Source of the DNA: Saccharopolyspora hordei
Lineage (GTDB): Bacteria; Actinomycetota; Actinomycetes; Mycobacteriales; Pseudonocardiaceae
Direction of reading: 5' to 3'
Assembly (NCBI RefSeq): GCF_013410345.1
Contig: NZ_JACCFJ010000001.1
Location: forward strand, 1,959,001 to 2,023,000
Length of the DNA stretch: 64,000 nt
Part shown: piece after piece, positions 51,958-61,220 of the stretch
Position numbering within the stretch: the first letter of the stretch is position 1
How the letters are laid out: each line of letters starts with the position of its first letter
Position numbers and translations under genes: made by a program
The notes under the pieces: generated by a model
Told to the model about the DNA's origin: nothing
The model's database searches: none
What the model saw: only the letters and a program-made list of their open reading frames with translations

Positions 51958-52155
51958 GAAGACTCCCGGGGAGTGGCACGTCACGGGGAGGCTTCGCGGG
52001 GAGTCCGCGGGCGATCACGAGGACGAGCCCGGCGCAACGGCGCCGATAGGTGGTCTGGAGCGTGTCGAGTGGACACGGGCCGGTGATCCGGCTGTCGCAG
52101 TCTAGCCGACCGGCCCGGCCGGCCGAGGACCGCGTCCGAGCCGGTCGGTGCGCCG

Positions 52156-53101
52156 TCACGAGCGCAGACCCGCTGCGGTGACGAGGCGTTCGACGAGCAG
52201 GTCCGGATCCGCCCGCGACTCGTCGGCTCCCCGGCAGCGGAACCAGCCGGCGATGTTGTGCGCGTCACGCCGCACGTGGTCCAGGCCCAGCGGGTCGGCC
52301 GCCAGGTCGACCGCCTGTGGCAGGTCGATGAGCACCAGCCGCCCGTCGTGCACCAGCACGGTGCACGCGGACAGGTCGCCGTGCGTGAAGCCGTGCTGGG
52401 CCAGCACGACCAGGGCGTCGGGTCGGCGCCGGGGCGCAGGGAGGCCAGCCGCGGGGCGGCCGTGCCGTCGGGGGTGCCGATGAACTCCAGCAGCACCTCG
52501 GTCCCGACCCGCTGCACCGGCGCGCCCGCGCGCCACAGCGCCGACAGCACGCGGAACTCCGCCACGGCCCACTGCTGGGCGATGATGCCCTTCCCGAACG
52601 ACGTGCGGTGCTCGACCGCCCGCATCTCCCGGGACCTGCGCAGCCGCCTGCCCTCCCGGTAGCCGGCGTCGCGGTGGAACATCCGGTGGTCGGTGTCGCG
52701 GTACCGCTTGGACGCCGGCAAGCAGGAGTCGGCACCGGGCACGGCGCGCCGCACCAGCTGGACGTCGGCCTCCTCGCCGGTCTTGAGCACGCCGAGCTCG
52801 TGGTCGACGGCTGCCGGTCCGGTCACCGCCCAGGACGGGTGCGGCTCCGGGCCGCGCTCGCCGGTGTCCATGTGGACCACCGGTCGGCGCCGTCCGGGGG
52901 CGGCTGGGGATCGGGCTCGTCACGCAGCGCGGCGAGCCGTGCGCGCTCCTCCTCGGTGAGCCGACCGCGCCGGACGGGCTCGTCGTCGAAGCGCCGGCGC
53001 ACGCCCTTGGGCGTGCGCGCCCCGGTTCTCCTGGCGCTGCGGAAGGTCGCGGAACCGTGCTCGGACTCGACGTGTTCGTACGAGGACGAGATCGGTGCTC
53101 C
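52156..53101 (-). pseudogene. RIO-type serine protein kinase remnant with at least two frameshifts
   Basis: Three segments of an actinobacterial RIO kinase lie in different frames. Segment 1 (53101 to about 52872) reads TPKGVRRRFDDEPVRRGRLT and ends DRWSTW. Segment 2 (about 52868 to 52434) reads GERGPEPHPSWAV, LGVLKTGEEADVQLV and MRAVEHRTSFGKGIIAQQW. Segment 3 (about 52430 to 52156) reads DALVVLAQHGFTHGDLSACT, VLIDLPQAVDL and AHNIAGWF. A one-base loss near 52868 and a deletion with frame change near 52430 separate them. In HGDLSACTVLV the metal-binding Asn of the catalytic loop is replaced by Thr. There is no intact start in segment 1. The gene is almost certainly inactive unless the assembly is wrong at two places. 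Confidence 0.75.
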
Positions 53102-53137
53102 TCACGGGGCGGGGGCCTCCGCCCGGGCACCGAGAGC

Positions 53138-53218
53138 TCAGCGCGACCGCAGCGGAGGGGAGGTCCGGATGCCGTGGTGCGCGAGAACGGCGCGCACGAC
53201 CGTCACAACGGCCACCAC
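53138..53218 (-). CDS. Small ORF (26 residues) with a strong ribosome binding site
   Basis: The frame MVAVVTVVRAVLAHHGIRTS plus six residues (PPLRSR) begins at GTG 53218 and stops at 53138. GGAGGAGGGAGG ends about 6 bases before the start, among the strongest Shine-Dalgarno sequences in the window. The N-terminal half is hydrophobic. It lies in the 270-base gap between yaaA and the RIO remnant and might be a leader peptide of the latter. No homologue is recognised. Confidence 0.4.
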   Translation of the reverse strand: MVAVVTVVRAVLAHHGIRTSPPLRSR

Positions 53219-53374
53219 GACGAACCTCCCTCCTCCAGACGGTGCGGACCACCGCGACGCGGACAGTGTCCACACCCAGAGCCGGGCAGCGCAACGGGTT
53301 CCCCGAGTGCCGATGCGCTGCGGTGCAGGGCTGGTGCGTGCCGGTGGTTCGCCGGAGGCGGCGTCGGGCTGACC

Positions 53375-54118
53375 TCAGGCGCGGACGACGACGCAGAGGG
53401 CGCGGTCGCCTTCGCGTTCCACCTGGAGCCCGGCGTCGCTCGCCACGGCGAGGACGTCGTCCACCGACTCCGGCTCCGCGGGTGCCTGGGCCAGGGCGCG
53501 GGCCAGCGTGCCCTTGTGCGCCTTGTTGTGGTGGCTGACCACCTTGCGCTTGCCCGTCGCGTCCTCCGACAGCACGCGGACCGTCACGGCGCCGGGGATC
53601 CGCGCCAGCGCGGCGTAGGCGCCGGAACGGAGGTCGACCACGAGGTCGTCGGTCGCGGCCAGGACAGGTTCCAGCACCGGCCGCCACACGCTGCGCAGCG
53701 GGCCGATGCCCGGCAGCGACGTGCCGCCGGAGAGCCGGTAGGCGGGGATCGCGTCCGTCCCGCGCACGATGCCGAACAGCGCCGACGCCACCGCGAGCCG
53801 CGCGTCGGCCTGCTTGCGCTCGGCCGGGGACAGCGACGGCACGTCGAGCGCGTCGTAGAGCACCCCGGTGTAGCGCTCCAGCGCCGGGGCGGTGGGCGCG
53901 TCCCACAGCTCGGCGTTGCGCCGGACCTCCTCGACCTGCCGCTCGGACAGGCCGAGCGCGTCCAGGCTCGCAGGCACGTCATCGGCCAATGTGGACAGTG
54001 CGGTGGCGAGTCGCTCCCGGGTCGGGTTCAGTTCCGGGTGCGAGAGCGCGCTCAGGTCGAGCGGCGCACCCGAGCCACCGGCCGACTTGGTCTCCGAGGG
54101 TGGAAGCAGCACCAGCAC
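53375..54118 (-). CDS. yaaA: YaaA family peroxide-stress-type protein (DUF328)
   Basis: A 247-residue cytoplasmic protein. The N-terminal LVLLPPSETKSAGGSGAPLDL is the YaaA signature, followed by ERYTGVLYDALDVPSLS, RLAVASALFGIVRGTDAIPAYRLSGG, LVVDLRSGAYAAL and VVSHHNKAHKGTLARAL. The E. coli member limits intracellular iron-driven oxidative damage and binds DNA; the biochemical activity is uncertain. GTG 54118 is assumed; the frame stays open to 54148 and the ribosome binding site is weak. It is monocistronic. Confidence 0.9.
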   Translation of the reverse strand: MLVLLPPSETKSAGGSGAPLDLSALSHPELNPTRERLATALSTLADDVPASLDALGLSERQVEEVRRNAELWDAPTAPALERYTGVLYDALDVPSLSPAERKQADARLAVASALFGIVRGTDAIPAYRLSGGTSLPGIGPLRSVWRPVLEPVLAATDDLVVDLRSGAYAALARIPGAVTVRVLSEDATGKRKVVSHHNKAHKGTLARALAQAPAEPESVDDVLAVASDAGLQVEREGDRALCVVVRA

Positions 54119-54196
54119 CCCACCAGGGTAGAGCGCCCCAGCAGACACCCGGCCACCCCGCGTCCGTGCCCGGGGGGCACGCGATGTCCACTCGGA

Positions 54197-55495
54197 TCAG
54201 GTGGGGGAGAGGGGGCGGTCGGTGGTGACCGGGAGGGCGGCGAGGCCGTGGATGATCGACGTCGGGCGGTGGGTGGGGGTTCCCGCGCGGTGGAGGCCCG
54301 GGACGCGGGTGGCGAGGGCGCGGAAGGCGATCTCGGCCTCCATGCGGGCCAGCGGCGCGCCCAGGCAGTAGTGGATCCCCGAGGAGAACGCCAGGTGGTC
54401 GCCGCGGTCTGGGCGGTCGAGGTCGAAGCGGTCCGGGTCCGGGTGCACCGCGGGGTCGCGGCCCGCCGAGGCCAGCAGCACCAGCACCGGCGTGTCCACC
54501 GCCAGCTCGCGCCCGGCCAGTTCCACCGGTTCGTGCGCGATCCGCACGGTCATCTGCACCGGCGGGTCCCAGCGCAGCGTCTCCTCGACCACCGCCGCGG
54601 CCAGGTCCGGCTCGGCGCGCAGCCGCGCCCACTGGTCCGGGTGCCGCAGCAGCGCGAGCGTGCCGTTGCCGATGAGGTTCACCGTCGTCTCGAACCCGGC
54701 CACCAGCAGCAGGTCGCACAGCTGCAGCAGCTCGGAGCCGGTGAGCTCGTCGGCGTCCAGCGCCGCGACCAGGTCGCTGACGACGTCGTCGCCGGGGTCC
54801 GCGCGGCGCTGCTCGACCAGGTCCTCGAACAGCGCGTCCAGCTCGGTGAGCGACGCGCGCATCTGCCGCAGGTGGCGGGGCGAGCGGATGCCGTCCAGCG
54901 CCCCGGCCAGCACCCTGCCGTGGTGCGCCAGCCGCTGCGCGTCCAGCGGCGGCAGCCCCAGCAGCTCGCAGATCACCCGGATCGGCAGCGGCCCGGCGAA
55001 GTCCCGCACCAGGTCGAACTCGCCGCGTTCGGAGGCCCGGTCCAGCAGCTCGTCGGCGATCTGCTCGACGCGTCCCCGGTAGCCCTCCAGGCGGCGCGGT
55101 CGGAAGGCCGGCGCGGCGAGCTTGCGCAGCCGCGTGTGGTCCGGCGGGTCCAGCTCCAGCAGCGACAGCTGCAGGTCGACGGCCGCCGCGGTGGGGTCGG
55201 CGTAGGAGCCGTCGCTGGTGCGCACGCCGAACCGGCGGTCCCGCAGGACGGCGTCGCACAGCGCGTGCGTCGTGGCGGCCAGTGTCCCCAGCCGGCTGCG
55301 CACCAGCGGTCCCCGCTCGCGCAGCTGCCGGTGGACCGGGTAGGGGTCGTTCCGCCACGGCGCGTGCAGCAGGCGGGCGAGCGGTTCGCCGCGCCGGGCG
55401 AAGTACCAGGTCGCCGCGCCTTGTGCGACCAGCCGGGCGCCCAGGACGAGCTCGGCGGCCCAGCTCCGGCGGGCGCGGACGTGCGAAGCGGACAT
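54197..55495 (-). CDS. Cytochrome P450
   Basis: A 432-residue haem-thiolate monooxygenase. The heme-binding loop FSSGIHYCLGAPLARM places the ligand at Cys377. The I-helix oxygen-activation motif is LLVAGFETTVNLIGN, with the usual acid-alcohol pair as E-T. The K-helix E-x-x-R is EETLRW. The N-terminus has a short hydrophobic segment but no clear signal, so it is soluble as in most actinobacterial CYPs. The substrate is unknown. No ferredoxin, ferredoxin reductase or biosynthetic cluster genes are adjacent, so it depends on redox partners from elsewhere. It is divergent from proS. Confidence 0.94.
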   Translation of the reverse strand: MSASHVRARRSWAAELVLGARLVAQGAATWYFARRGEPLARLLHAPWRNDPYPVHRQLRERGPLVRSRLGTLAATTHALCDAVLRDRRFGVRTSDGSYADPTAAAVDLQLSLLELDPPDHTRLRKLAAPAFRPRRLEGYRGRVEQIADELLDRASERGEFDLVRDFAGPLPIRVICELLGLPPLDAQRLAHHGRVLAGALDGIRSPRHLRQMRASLTELDALFEDLVEQRRADPGDDVVSDLVAALDADELTGSELLQLCDLLLVAGFETTVNLIGNGTLALLRHPDQWARLRAEPDLAAAVVEETLRWDPPVQMTVRIAHEPVELAGRELAVDTPVLVLLASAGRDPAVHPDPDRFDLDRPDRGDHLAFSSGIHYCLGAPLARMEAEIAFRALATRVPGLHRAGTPTHRPTSIIHGLAALPVTTDRPLSPT

Positions 55496-55681
55496 CGAGA
55501 TCCCCTCAGCGATCAGACCCCCTCTGGTGAGGGAACCGCAGAACGGGCGCCCGCGGCAATGACCCGATCAGTTCCTCCGCCGCGCGAGCGACGGGCACAA
55601 CCGGTAATCCGCTGGTGGCGGCCCCGGGGGCACTCGATACCCTGCCGGTGACGCATCAGCCCGGACGAGGAGCCAGTAGCC

Positions 55682-57427
55682 GTGATCACGAGGATGTCGA
55701 CGTTGTTCCTGCGTACGCTGCGCGAGGATCCGGCCGACGCCGAGGTGCCGAGCCACAAGCTGCTCGTCCGCGCCGGCTACGTCCGCCGCATCGCTCCGGG
55801 CATCTACTCCTGGCTGCCGCTGGGGCTGCGGGTGCTGCGCAAGGTCGAGCAGATCGTGCGCGAGGAGATGGACGCCATCGGCGCCCAGGAGATCCACTTC
55901 CCGGCGCTGCTGCCCAAGGAGCCCTACGAGGCCACCGGCCGCTGGACCGAGTACGGCCCGCTGCTGTTCCGGTTGAAGGACCGCAAGGGCGCCGACTACC
56001 TGCTCGGCCCCACCCACGAGGAGCTGTTCACGCTCACCGTCAAGGGCGAGTACAGCTCCTACAAGGACTACCCGGTCATCCTGTACCAGATCCAGACCAA
56101 GTACCGGGACGAGGAGCGGCCGCGCGCGGGCATCCTCCGCGGGCGCGAGTTCGTGATGAAGGACTCCTACTCCTTCGACATCGACGACGAGGGCCTCAGC
56201 CGCTCCTACCAGCTGCACCGCGACGCCTACATCCGGATCTTCGACCGGGTCGGGCTGCGCTACGTGATCGTCTCGGCGACCTCCGGCGCGATGGGCGGCT
56301 CGGCGTCCGAGGAGTTCCTCGCCGAGAGCGAGACCGGCGAGGACACCTTCGTGCGCAGCACCGAGTCGGACTTCGCCGCCAACGTCGAGGCCGTGGTCAC
56401 CCCGGTGCCGCCCGCCGAGCCGATCGAGGACAAGCCCGCCGCGCAGGTGCACCACACCCCCGGCACGCCGACCATCGAGACGCTGGTCGACTTCCTCAAC
56501 GCCAACACCGACCGCAAGTTCACCGCGGCCGACACGCTGAAGAACGTGCTGGTCAAGACCCGCCAGCCCGGCGCCGAGGAGTGGGAGCTGCTGGCCGTCG
56601 GCGTGCCCGGCGACCGCGAGGTCGACATGAAGCGGCTGGAGGCCTCGCTGGCCCCCGCCGAGGTGGCGCTGCTGGAGGAGTCCGACTTCGCCGCCAACCC
56701 GTTCCTGGTCAAGGGCTACATCGGCCCGAAGGCGCTGCAGGACAACGGGGTCCGCTACCTCGTCGACCCGCGGGTGGTCCCCGGCACGGCGTGGGTGACC
56801 GGCGCGGACAAGCCCGACCACCACGTGGTGGACCTGGTGTGCGGCCGCGACTTCACCCCGGACGGCACCATCGAGGCCGCCGAGGTCCGCGAGGGCGACC
56901 CGTCGCCGGACGGCAAGGGCACCCTGGTCTCCGCGCGCGGCATCGAGATCGGCCACATCTTCCAGCTCGGCCGCAAGTACGCCGACGCGCTGGGCCTGGA
57001 CGCGCTCGGCCAGGACGGCAAGCCGAAGCGGATCACCATGGGCTCCTACGGCATCGGCGTGTCCCGCCTGGTCGCGGCCATCGCCGAGCAGAGCCACGAC
57101 GAGCAGGGCCTGGTCTGGCCGCGTGAGGTGGCCCCGGCCGACGTGCACGTGGTCATCGCGGGCAAGGACGACAGCGTCCGGGAGCGCGGCGAGGCGATCG
57201 CCGCCGAGCTGGACCGGGCCGGGGTGCAGGTGGTGCTGGACGACCGCACCGTGTCGCCGGGCGTGAAGTTCGCCGACGCCGAGCTGCTCGGCGTGCCGAC
57301 GATCCTGGTGGTGGGCAAGGGCCTCACCCGGGGCGTCGTCGAGGTCCGCGACCGCCGCTCCGGCGAGCGCACCGAGGTCGAGGTGGACGGCGCCGTCGCG
57401 CACCTCGTCGACGTGGTGCGCGGCTGA
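55682..57427 (+). CDS. proS: Prolyl-tRNA synthetase ProS
   Basis: A 581-residue class II aminoacyl-tRNA synthetase of the bacterial type. The N-terminus has [20 protein letters not shown] and [18 protein letters not shown], with motif 2 around [22 protein letters not shown] YbaK-like editing domain occupies about residues 230-390. Motif 3 is in [17 protein letters not shown], and the anticodon-binding domain is at the C-terminus. GTG 55682 has GAGGAG 9 bases upstream. TACCCT near 55638 is a possible -10. A bidirectional terminator follows. Confidence 0.98.
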   Translation: MITRMSTLFLRTLREDPADAEVPSHKLLVRAGYVRRIAPGIYSWLPLGLRVLRKVEQIVREEMDAIGAQEIHFPALLPKEPYEATGRWTEYGPLLFRLKDRKGADYLLGPTHEELFTLTVKGEYSSYKDYPVILYQIQTKYRDEERPRAGILRGREFVMKDSYSFDIDDEGLSRSYQLHRDAYIRIFDRVGLRYVIVSATSGAMGGSASEEFLAESETGEDTFVRSTESDFAANVEAVVTPVPPAEPIEDKPAAQVHHTPGTPTIETLVDFLNANTDRKFTAADTLKNVLVKTRQPGAEEWELLAVGVPGDREVDMKRLEASLAPAEVALLEESDFAANPFLVKGYIGPKALQDNGVRYLVDPRVVPGTAWVTGADKPDHHVVDLVCGRDFTPDGTIEAAEVREGDPSPDGKGTLVSARGIEIGHIFQLGRKYADALGLDALGQDGKPKRITMGSYGIGVSRLVAAIAEQSHDEQGLVWPREVAPADVHVVIAGKDDSVRERGEAIAAELDRAGVQVVLDDRTVSPGVKFADAELLGVPTILVVGKGLTRGVVEVRDRRSGERTEVEVDGAVAHLVDVVRG

Positions 57428-57438
57428 GCACAGCGCAC

Positions 57439-57477
57439 GCAGCGGGGCTCCCGGGCACGTCCCGGGGGCCCCGCTGC
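57439..57477. terminator. Bidirectional terminator between proS and the HAD gene
   Basis: A 17-bp stem (57439-57455 with 57461-57477, one T-G pair) and a 5-base loop lie between convergent stops. Confidence 0.88.
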
Positions 57478-57481
57478 CGTC

Positions 57482-58174
57482 TCAGGCGGCCGACAGCGCG
57501 CTGAGCACCGCGCCGGTGTCGGCGAGGTCCGGCAGGACGGCGTGGGCGCCCGCGGCGCGGAGCTCGGCCTCGGCGCTGCCGCCGGTGGCCACGCCGACCG
57601 CGACCGCGCCGAAACGCAGCGCTCCCGCGACGTCGTGCGGGGTGTCGCCCACGACCACCACCGAGTCGGGGGCGATCGGCGTGCCGCAGCGGTCCGCGGC
57701 CTTGGCGACGGAGTCGCTGATGAGGTCGTGCCGGTGCACCGACCCGCCGCCGAAGCCGCCGATCTCGAAGTCGACGTGGTGGTGCAGGTCGAAGGCCTCC
57801 AGCTTGTGGAAGGCGACCTCGGCGAGGTTGCCGGTCACCAGGGTCTGCACGAACCCGGGCTCCTGCGCCAGCGCCGCCAGCGCCTGCGCCGCCCCGGGCA
57901 GCGCGGTGCCGCTCTCCGCCAGCTCGTCCCGGGTCTCGGCGACGGCGCTGGTCAGGGCGGTGAACATGGCGGCGATCGTGGGCTCGTCGGCGGGCACGCC
58001 GTGGTGCTCGAGGACGTCGGTGGTGATCGCCAGCTCGGTGCGGCCGGCGGTGTCCGGCATCCGCTGCAGCGTCCGGCCGGTGACCGCGGCGAGCGCCTGG
58101 CGGTACCAGCGGGGACCGAACCCGTGGGCGTTGATGAGCGTCGAGTCGATGTCCCAGAGCACGAGTCGCGTCAC
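57482..58174 (-). CDS. HAD-superfamily hydrolase
   Basis: A 230-residue phosphatase-like enzyme. Motif I is LVLWDIDSTL (nucleophile and acid/base Asp pair), motif II TLVTGN, motif III a Lys near HKLEAF, and motif IV VVVVGDTPHDVAGALRFG. The cap domain (about residues 15-80) is helical, placing it with phosphoglycolate phosphatase-like subfamily I proteins. The substrate is unknown. GTG 58174 has AGGA 8 bases upstream; ATG 58183 is too close to that site. Confidence 0.9.
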   Translation of the reverse strand: MTRLVLWDIDSTLINAHGFGPRWYRQALAAVTGRTLQRMPDTAGRTELAITTDVLEHHGVPADEPTIAAMFTALTSAVAETRDELAESGTALPGAAQALAALAQEPGFVQTLVTGNLAEVAFHKLEAFDLHHHVDFEIGGFGGGSVHRHDLISDSVAKAADRCGTPIAPDSVVVVGDTPHDVAGALRFGAVAVGVATGGSAEAELRAAGAHAVLPDLADTGAVLSALSAA

Positions 58175-58282
58175 GGGCCCCATCCTGCCAGCTCACCGGC
58201 CCGTGGGGGCAGTGCGCGTCCGCCCGCGGGCGGGGCTCGGCGCCGGTGCGGGCCGCCCGCCGCACTGGTCCACAGTGGACGA

Positions 58283-58693
58283 TCAGCCGGGCAGGAAGCT
58301 CAGCCGGACGCGCCGGACCGGGTTGTCCACGTTGGTGTCCACCAGGCACACCGACTGCCAGGTGCCCAGCGCCATCCGGCCGCCCAGCACCGGGACCGAC
58401 GCGTACGGCGGGACGATCGCGGGCAGCACGTGGTCCCGGCCGTGGCCGTGCGAGCCGTGCCGGTGCCGCCACCGGTCGTCCTTGGGCAGCAGGTCGCGCA
58501 GCGCCGCGAGCAGGTCGTCGTCGCTGCCCGCCCCGGTCTCGATGATCGCCAGCCCGGCGGTCGCGTGCGGCACCCAGACGTGCAGCAGCCCGTCCCCGGC
58601 TCCCGCGGCGCGCAGGAACCGCTCGCACTCGGCGCTCAGGTCGTGGACGACCTCGACGGCTCCCGTGCGGACCTCGATCTCCTCGCTGTGCAT
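58283..58693 (-). CDS. YjbQ family (secondary thiamine-phosphate synthase enzyme) protein
   Basis: A 136-residue protein with the UPF0047/YjbQ signatures LLHVWVPHATAGLAIIETGAG, DDRWRHRHGSHGHGRDHVLPAIVPPYASVPVLGG and LGTWQSVCLVDTNVDNPVRRVRLSF. E. coli YjbQ shows weak thiamine-phosphate synthase activity, but the physiological role is not settled. His residues in the SHGHGRDH segment are likely metal-binding. ATG 58693 follows GGTGGAGG closely. It is divergent from the class V aminotransferase gene. Confidence 0.93.
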   Translation of the reverse strand: MHSEEIEVRTGAVEVVHDLSAECERFLRAAGAGDGLLHVWVPHATAGLAIIETGAGSDDDLLAALRDLLPKDDRWRHRHGSHGHGRDHVLPAIVPPYASVPVLGGRMALGTWQSVCLVDTNVDNPVRRVRLSFLPG

Positions 58694-58788
58694 GCCTCCA
58701 CCATATGGCGCGGCCGCGCGGCGGTCGTGCGCGGAGAGGGACGGCCGAGCAGTTCCGGGATCGGCCCCCGCGGTGCGAGGATGCGGGA

Positions 58789-59838
58789 GTGCGAGAGGCA
58801 TTCGGTGCTGGGTTCGACGTCCCGGACGGCTACCTGAACACCGCGAGCATCGGCGTCCCGCCCGCCGAGGTGGCCCGCGCGGTCGCCGAGGCGGTGCGCC
58901 GGTGGGGAAGCGGGCTGGACGGTCCCGAGGACTTCGAACCCGCCGTGGCCACCGCCCGCGCGGCCTTCGCCCGGCTGATCGGCACCACCGCGGACCGGGT
59001 GGCCATCGGCACCACCGCGTCCCAGCTCATCGGGCTCGTCGCGGCGAGCCTCCCGGACGGGGCACGGGTGCTGGTCGCCGAGGGCGACTTCACCAGCGTG
59101 CTCTACCCGTTCGCCGCCCAGCAGGACCGCGGGGTGCAGGTCACCGCGGTGGACCTGGAGCAGGTCCCCGCGCGCGCCGCCGAGCACGACGTGGTCGCGG
59201 TCAGCGTGGTGCAGTCCGCCGACGGCCGCATCGCCGACCTGGACGCGCTGCGCGAGGTCGCCGCGACGACCTCGACCCGGGTGCTGCTCGACGCCACCCA
59301 GGCGGTCGGCTGGCTGCCGCTGCGCCTGGACTGGGCGGACTGGGTGGTCAGCGCGGCGTACAAGTGGCTGCTGGCACCGCGCGGGGCGGCGTGGCTGGCC
59401 GTCCACCCCGACGCGCCGCCGCTGCGCCCCAGCAGCGCGAACTGGTACGCGGCCGACGACCCGTGGGCGAGCACCTACGGGCTGCCGATGCGGCTCGCCG
59501 GCGACGCCCGCGCGCTCGACCTCTCGCCGACCTGGTTCGCGCAGGTCGGCGCGGCCGTGGCGCTGGAGTGGCTGGCCGGGCTGGACATGGCCGAGGTCGC
59601 GGCGCACTGCGCCGGCCTGGCCGACGAGTTCCGGGCCGCGCTGGGGATGCCGCCCGCCGGGTCGGCGATCGTCTCGGTGCAGGACCCCGGCGCTGTGGCC
59701 AAGCTCACCGAGGCCGGGGTGGCCTGCGCGGCCCGAGCCGGTCGGGCACGCCTGTCGTTCCACCTGTACAACACCCGCGCGGACGTCGAGCGGGCGGTGC
59801 GAGCGCTGGGGGGAACGTCCGGGGTGTCCGTCTCGTGA
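58789..59838 (+). CDS. Class V aminotransferase-fold PLP protein
   Basis: A 349-residue PLP enzyme. The N-terminal YLNTASIGVPPAEVA motif, the IGTTASQLIGLVA cofactor-phosphate loop, LLDATQAVGWLPL (Asp and Gln contacting PLP), and VSAAYKWLLAPRG with the Schiff-base Lys are characteristic of the cysteine desulfurase/isopenicillin-epimerase-like class V group. It is shorter than typical cysteine desulfurases and lacks a visible active-site Cys loop, so a desulfurase role is unlikely. The substrate is unknown. GTG 58789 has GAGG about 8 bases upstream. Confidence 0.88.
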   Translation: MREAFGAGFDVPDGYLNTASIGVPPAEVARAVAEAVRRWGSGLDGPEDFEPAVATARAAFARLIGTTADRVAIGTTASQLIGLVAASLPDGARVLVAEGDFTSVLYPFAAQQDRGVQVTAVDLEQVPARAAEHDVVAVSVVQSADGRIADLDALREVAATTSTRVLLDATQAVGWLPLRLDWADWVVSAAYKWLLAPRGAAWLAVHPDAPPLRPSSANWYAADDPWASTYGLPMRLAGDARALDLSPTWFAQVGAAVALEWLAGLDMAEVAAHCAGLADEFRAALGMPPAGSAIVSVQDPGAVAKLTEAGVACAARAGRARLSFHLYNTRADVERAVRALGGTSGVSVS

Positions 59839-59849
59839 TACGCAACCGC

Positions 59850-59855
59850 TACCGT
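59850..59855 (+). promoter_or_regulatory. -10 box (TACCGT) of a leaderless membrane-protein transcript
   Basis: TACCGT ends 8 bases before GTG 59864, within the last codons and just past the stop of the aminotransferase gene. No ribosome binding site precedes the GTG. Confidence 0.35.
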
Positions 59856-59863
59856 TGGATTCC

Positions 59864-60763
59864 GTGCCCGACCGAAGAGGTGCGCCCGAGGACATGACGG
59901 GTGAGCAAGCCAACACGCAGCGCGAAACCACTCCGCTCCGCCGCGACAACTCGCGGATCCAGCAGGATCGGGCACCGGTGGACTCCGGACCGGGGCAGAC
60001 CACCCGGCCCGTCTTCCCGCCGCCGTCCCAGCCGGCACCCCCGCCCGGCCCGGCGCAGCAGACGAGCCAGCCCGGCTACCAGCACCCACCGGTGCAGCAG
60101 TCGTCCAACCCACCGGTGCGCCCGGTGGTGAACCCGCCGACCAGCAGGCAGCCGGTGCCCGAGCCGCCGCCCGCGGAGAAGCGGATCACGCCGCTGGGCT
60201 GGGTGCTGCGCGGCGCCGTGCTGGTCGCCATCTCGGTGGTCTCCGGGCTCGTCTGGCTGGCGGTCAAGCCGTCGCCGCCCGAAGAGGAGGCGGCGCCGCC
60301 GCCCCCGATGAAGTACCAGTTCGAGCCGCTCCGCCGGGAAGAGGGCTTCCGCGGCTGCCAGAACGTGTCGGACGACGCGATCCGGGAGTTCTTCAAGAAC
60401 CAGGAGTGCGACCACCTCACCCGCGCCCTGTACGAGACCCGCTTGCCGGACGGCACCCGCGTGCTGACCTCGGTCGTGACCGTGCTCATGCCCGACGCGG
60501 AGAGCGCGCAGCGGCTCGACGAGCTGACCACCGAGGACGACACCGGCAACATCCGGGACCTGGTCGACGACGGCAGCGACAACACCAAGGACCTGCCCAA
60601 GCTGCACGACAAGGCCTACGCCTCGGACCGCCAGGACAACCTCGTGGTGATCGGCGACTCGGCGTACTTCGACAAGAAGACGAAGGAGAAGGACCCGGTC
60701 CTGCTCGACGTCACGCGGGAGGCCCTCAAGCTCGGCTGGCCGCAGGAGGACGCCCCGAGCTGA
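59864..60763 (+). CDS. Proline-rich single-span membrane protein of unknown function
   Basis: A 299-residue protein. Residues 1 to about 105 are disordered, rich in Pro and Gln (PPSQPAPPPGPAQQTSQPG). One transmembrane helix follows at about 112-132 (WVLRGAVLVAISVVSGLVWLA). The rest is an extracytoplasmic domain with two Cys (GCQNVSDD, NQECDHLTR) that could form a disulfide, and ends with an acidic segment. I do not recognise the family; the layout is common in actinobacterial envelope proteins. GTG 59864 is chosen from the promoter geometry; ATG 59894 is the alternative. It lies convergent with the DUF4439 gene, with only 10 bases between stops. Confidence 0.78.
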   Translation: MPDRRGAPEDMTGEQANTQRETTPLRRDNSRIQQDRAPVDSGPGQTTRPVFPPPSQPAPPPGPAQQTSQPGYQHPPVQQSSNPPVRPVVNPPTSRQPVPEPPPAEKRITPLGWVLRGAVLVAISVVSGLVWLAVKPSPPEEEAAPPPPMKYQFEPLRREEGFRGCQNVSDDAIREFFKNQECDHLTRALYETRLPDGTRVLTSVVTVLMPDAESAQRLDELTTEDDTGNIRDLVDDGSDNTKDLPKLHDKAYASDRQDNLVVIGDSAYFDKKTKEKDPVLLDVTREALKLGWPQEDAPS

Positions 60764-60773
60764 GCTGCGCGGA

Positions 60774-61220
60774 TCAGGGCCGGCCGGGGAAGGCCTCCGC
60801 GGCCGGCTGCTGCCCGACGGTGAGCCGCCACCGGGTGGCGCGGGTCGCCGAGGTGGTGAGCCCGTCCAGCGCGGTGCGGCGCAGCCCGGGGTCGTCGGTG
60901 TTCTCCAGCACCGAGCGCCAGCCGACCTGGCAGTCCGACTCCGCCGTGATCAGCAGGTCGATGGCGGAGCGCTGGTCGGTCACCTGGGTGCGCGGGTCGT
61001 ACGCGGGCTGCGCGGCCGGCGGGGTCTGCCCCGCGCCGCGGATCAGCTCCTCCGCCGCGTCGCGCAGCCTGCGGTGCTGGTCCGCCGCGTCGTCGATCGC
61101 GCTGCGCACCCGGGGTTCGCTGACGTAGGCGCTGGCGAAGCCGTGCACCCACACCGCCGCGTGCTCCGCGCCGAGGGCGCTGCGCAGCGCCGTGGCCGCC
61201 TCGTCCGAGAGCTCGGTCAC
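60774..61220 (-). CDS. DUF4439 ferritin-like domain protein
   Basis: A 148-residue all-helical protein: LRSALGAEHAAVWVHGFASAYV, AIDDAADQHRRLRDAAEELIR, PAAQPAYDPRTQV and AESDCQVGWRSVLEN are ferritin-like DUF4439 features. Glu/His positions (AEH, DQHR) could bind metal, but no function is known. Its GTG start overlaps the stop of the upstream lipoprotein gene by four bases, so the pair is coupled. A similar pair (recalled as Rv2843-Rv2844) is next to rimP in M. tuberculosis. Confidence 0.85.
   Translation of the reverse strand: MTELSDEAATALRSALGAEHAAVWVHGFASAYVSEPRVRSAIDDAADQHRRLRDAAEELIRGAGQTPPAAQPAYDPRTQVTDQRSAIDLLITAESDCQVGWRSVLENTDDPGLRRTALDGLTTSATRATRWRLTVGQQPAAEAFPGRP

Noticed and set aside
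58789-59838. Calling the class V PLP protein a cysteine desulfurase
   Set aside because: It is short, has no visible catalytic Cys loop and no SUF or ISC neighbours.
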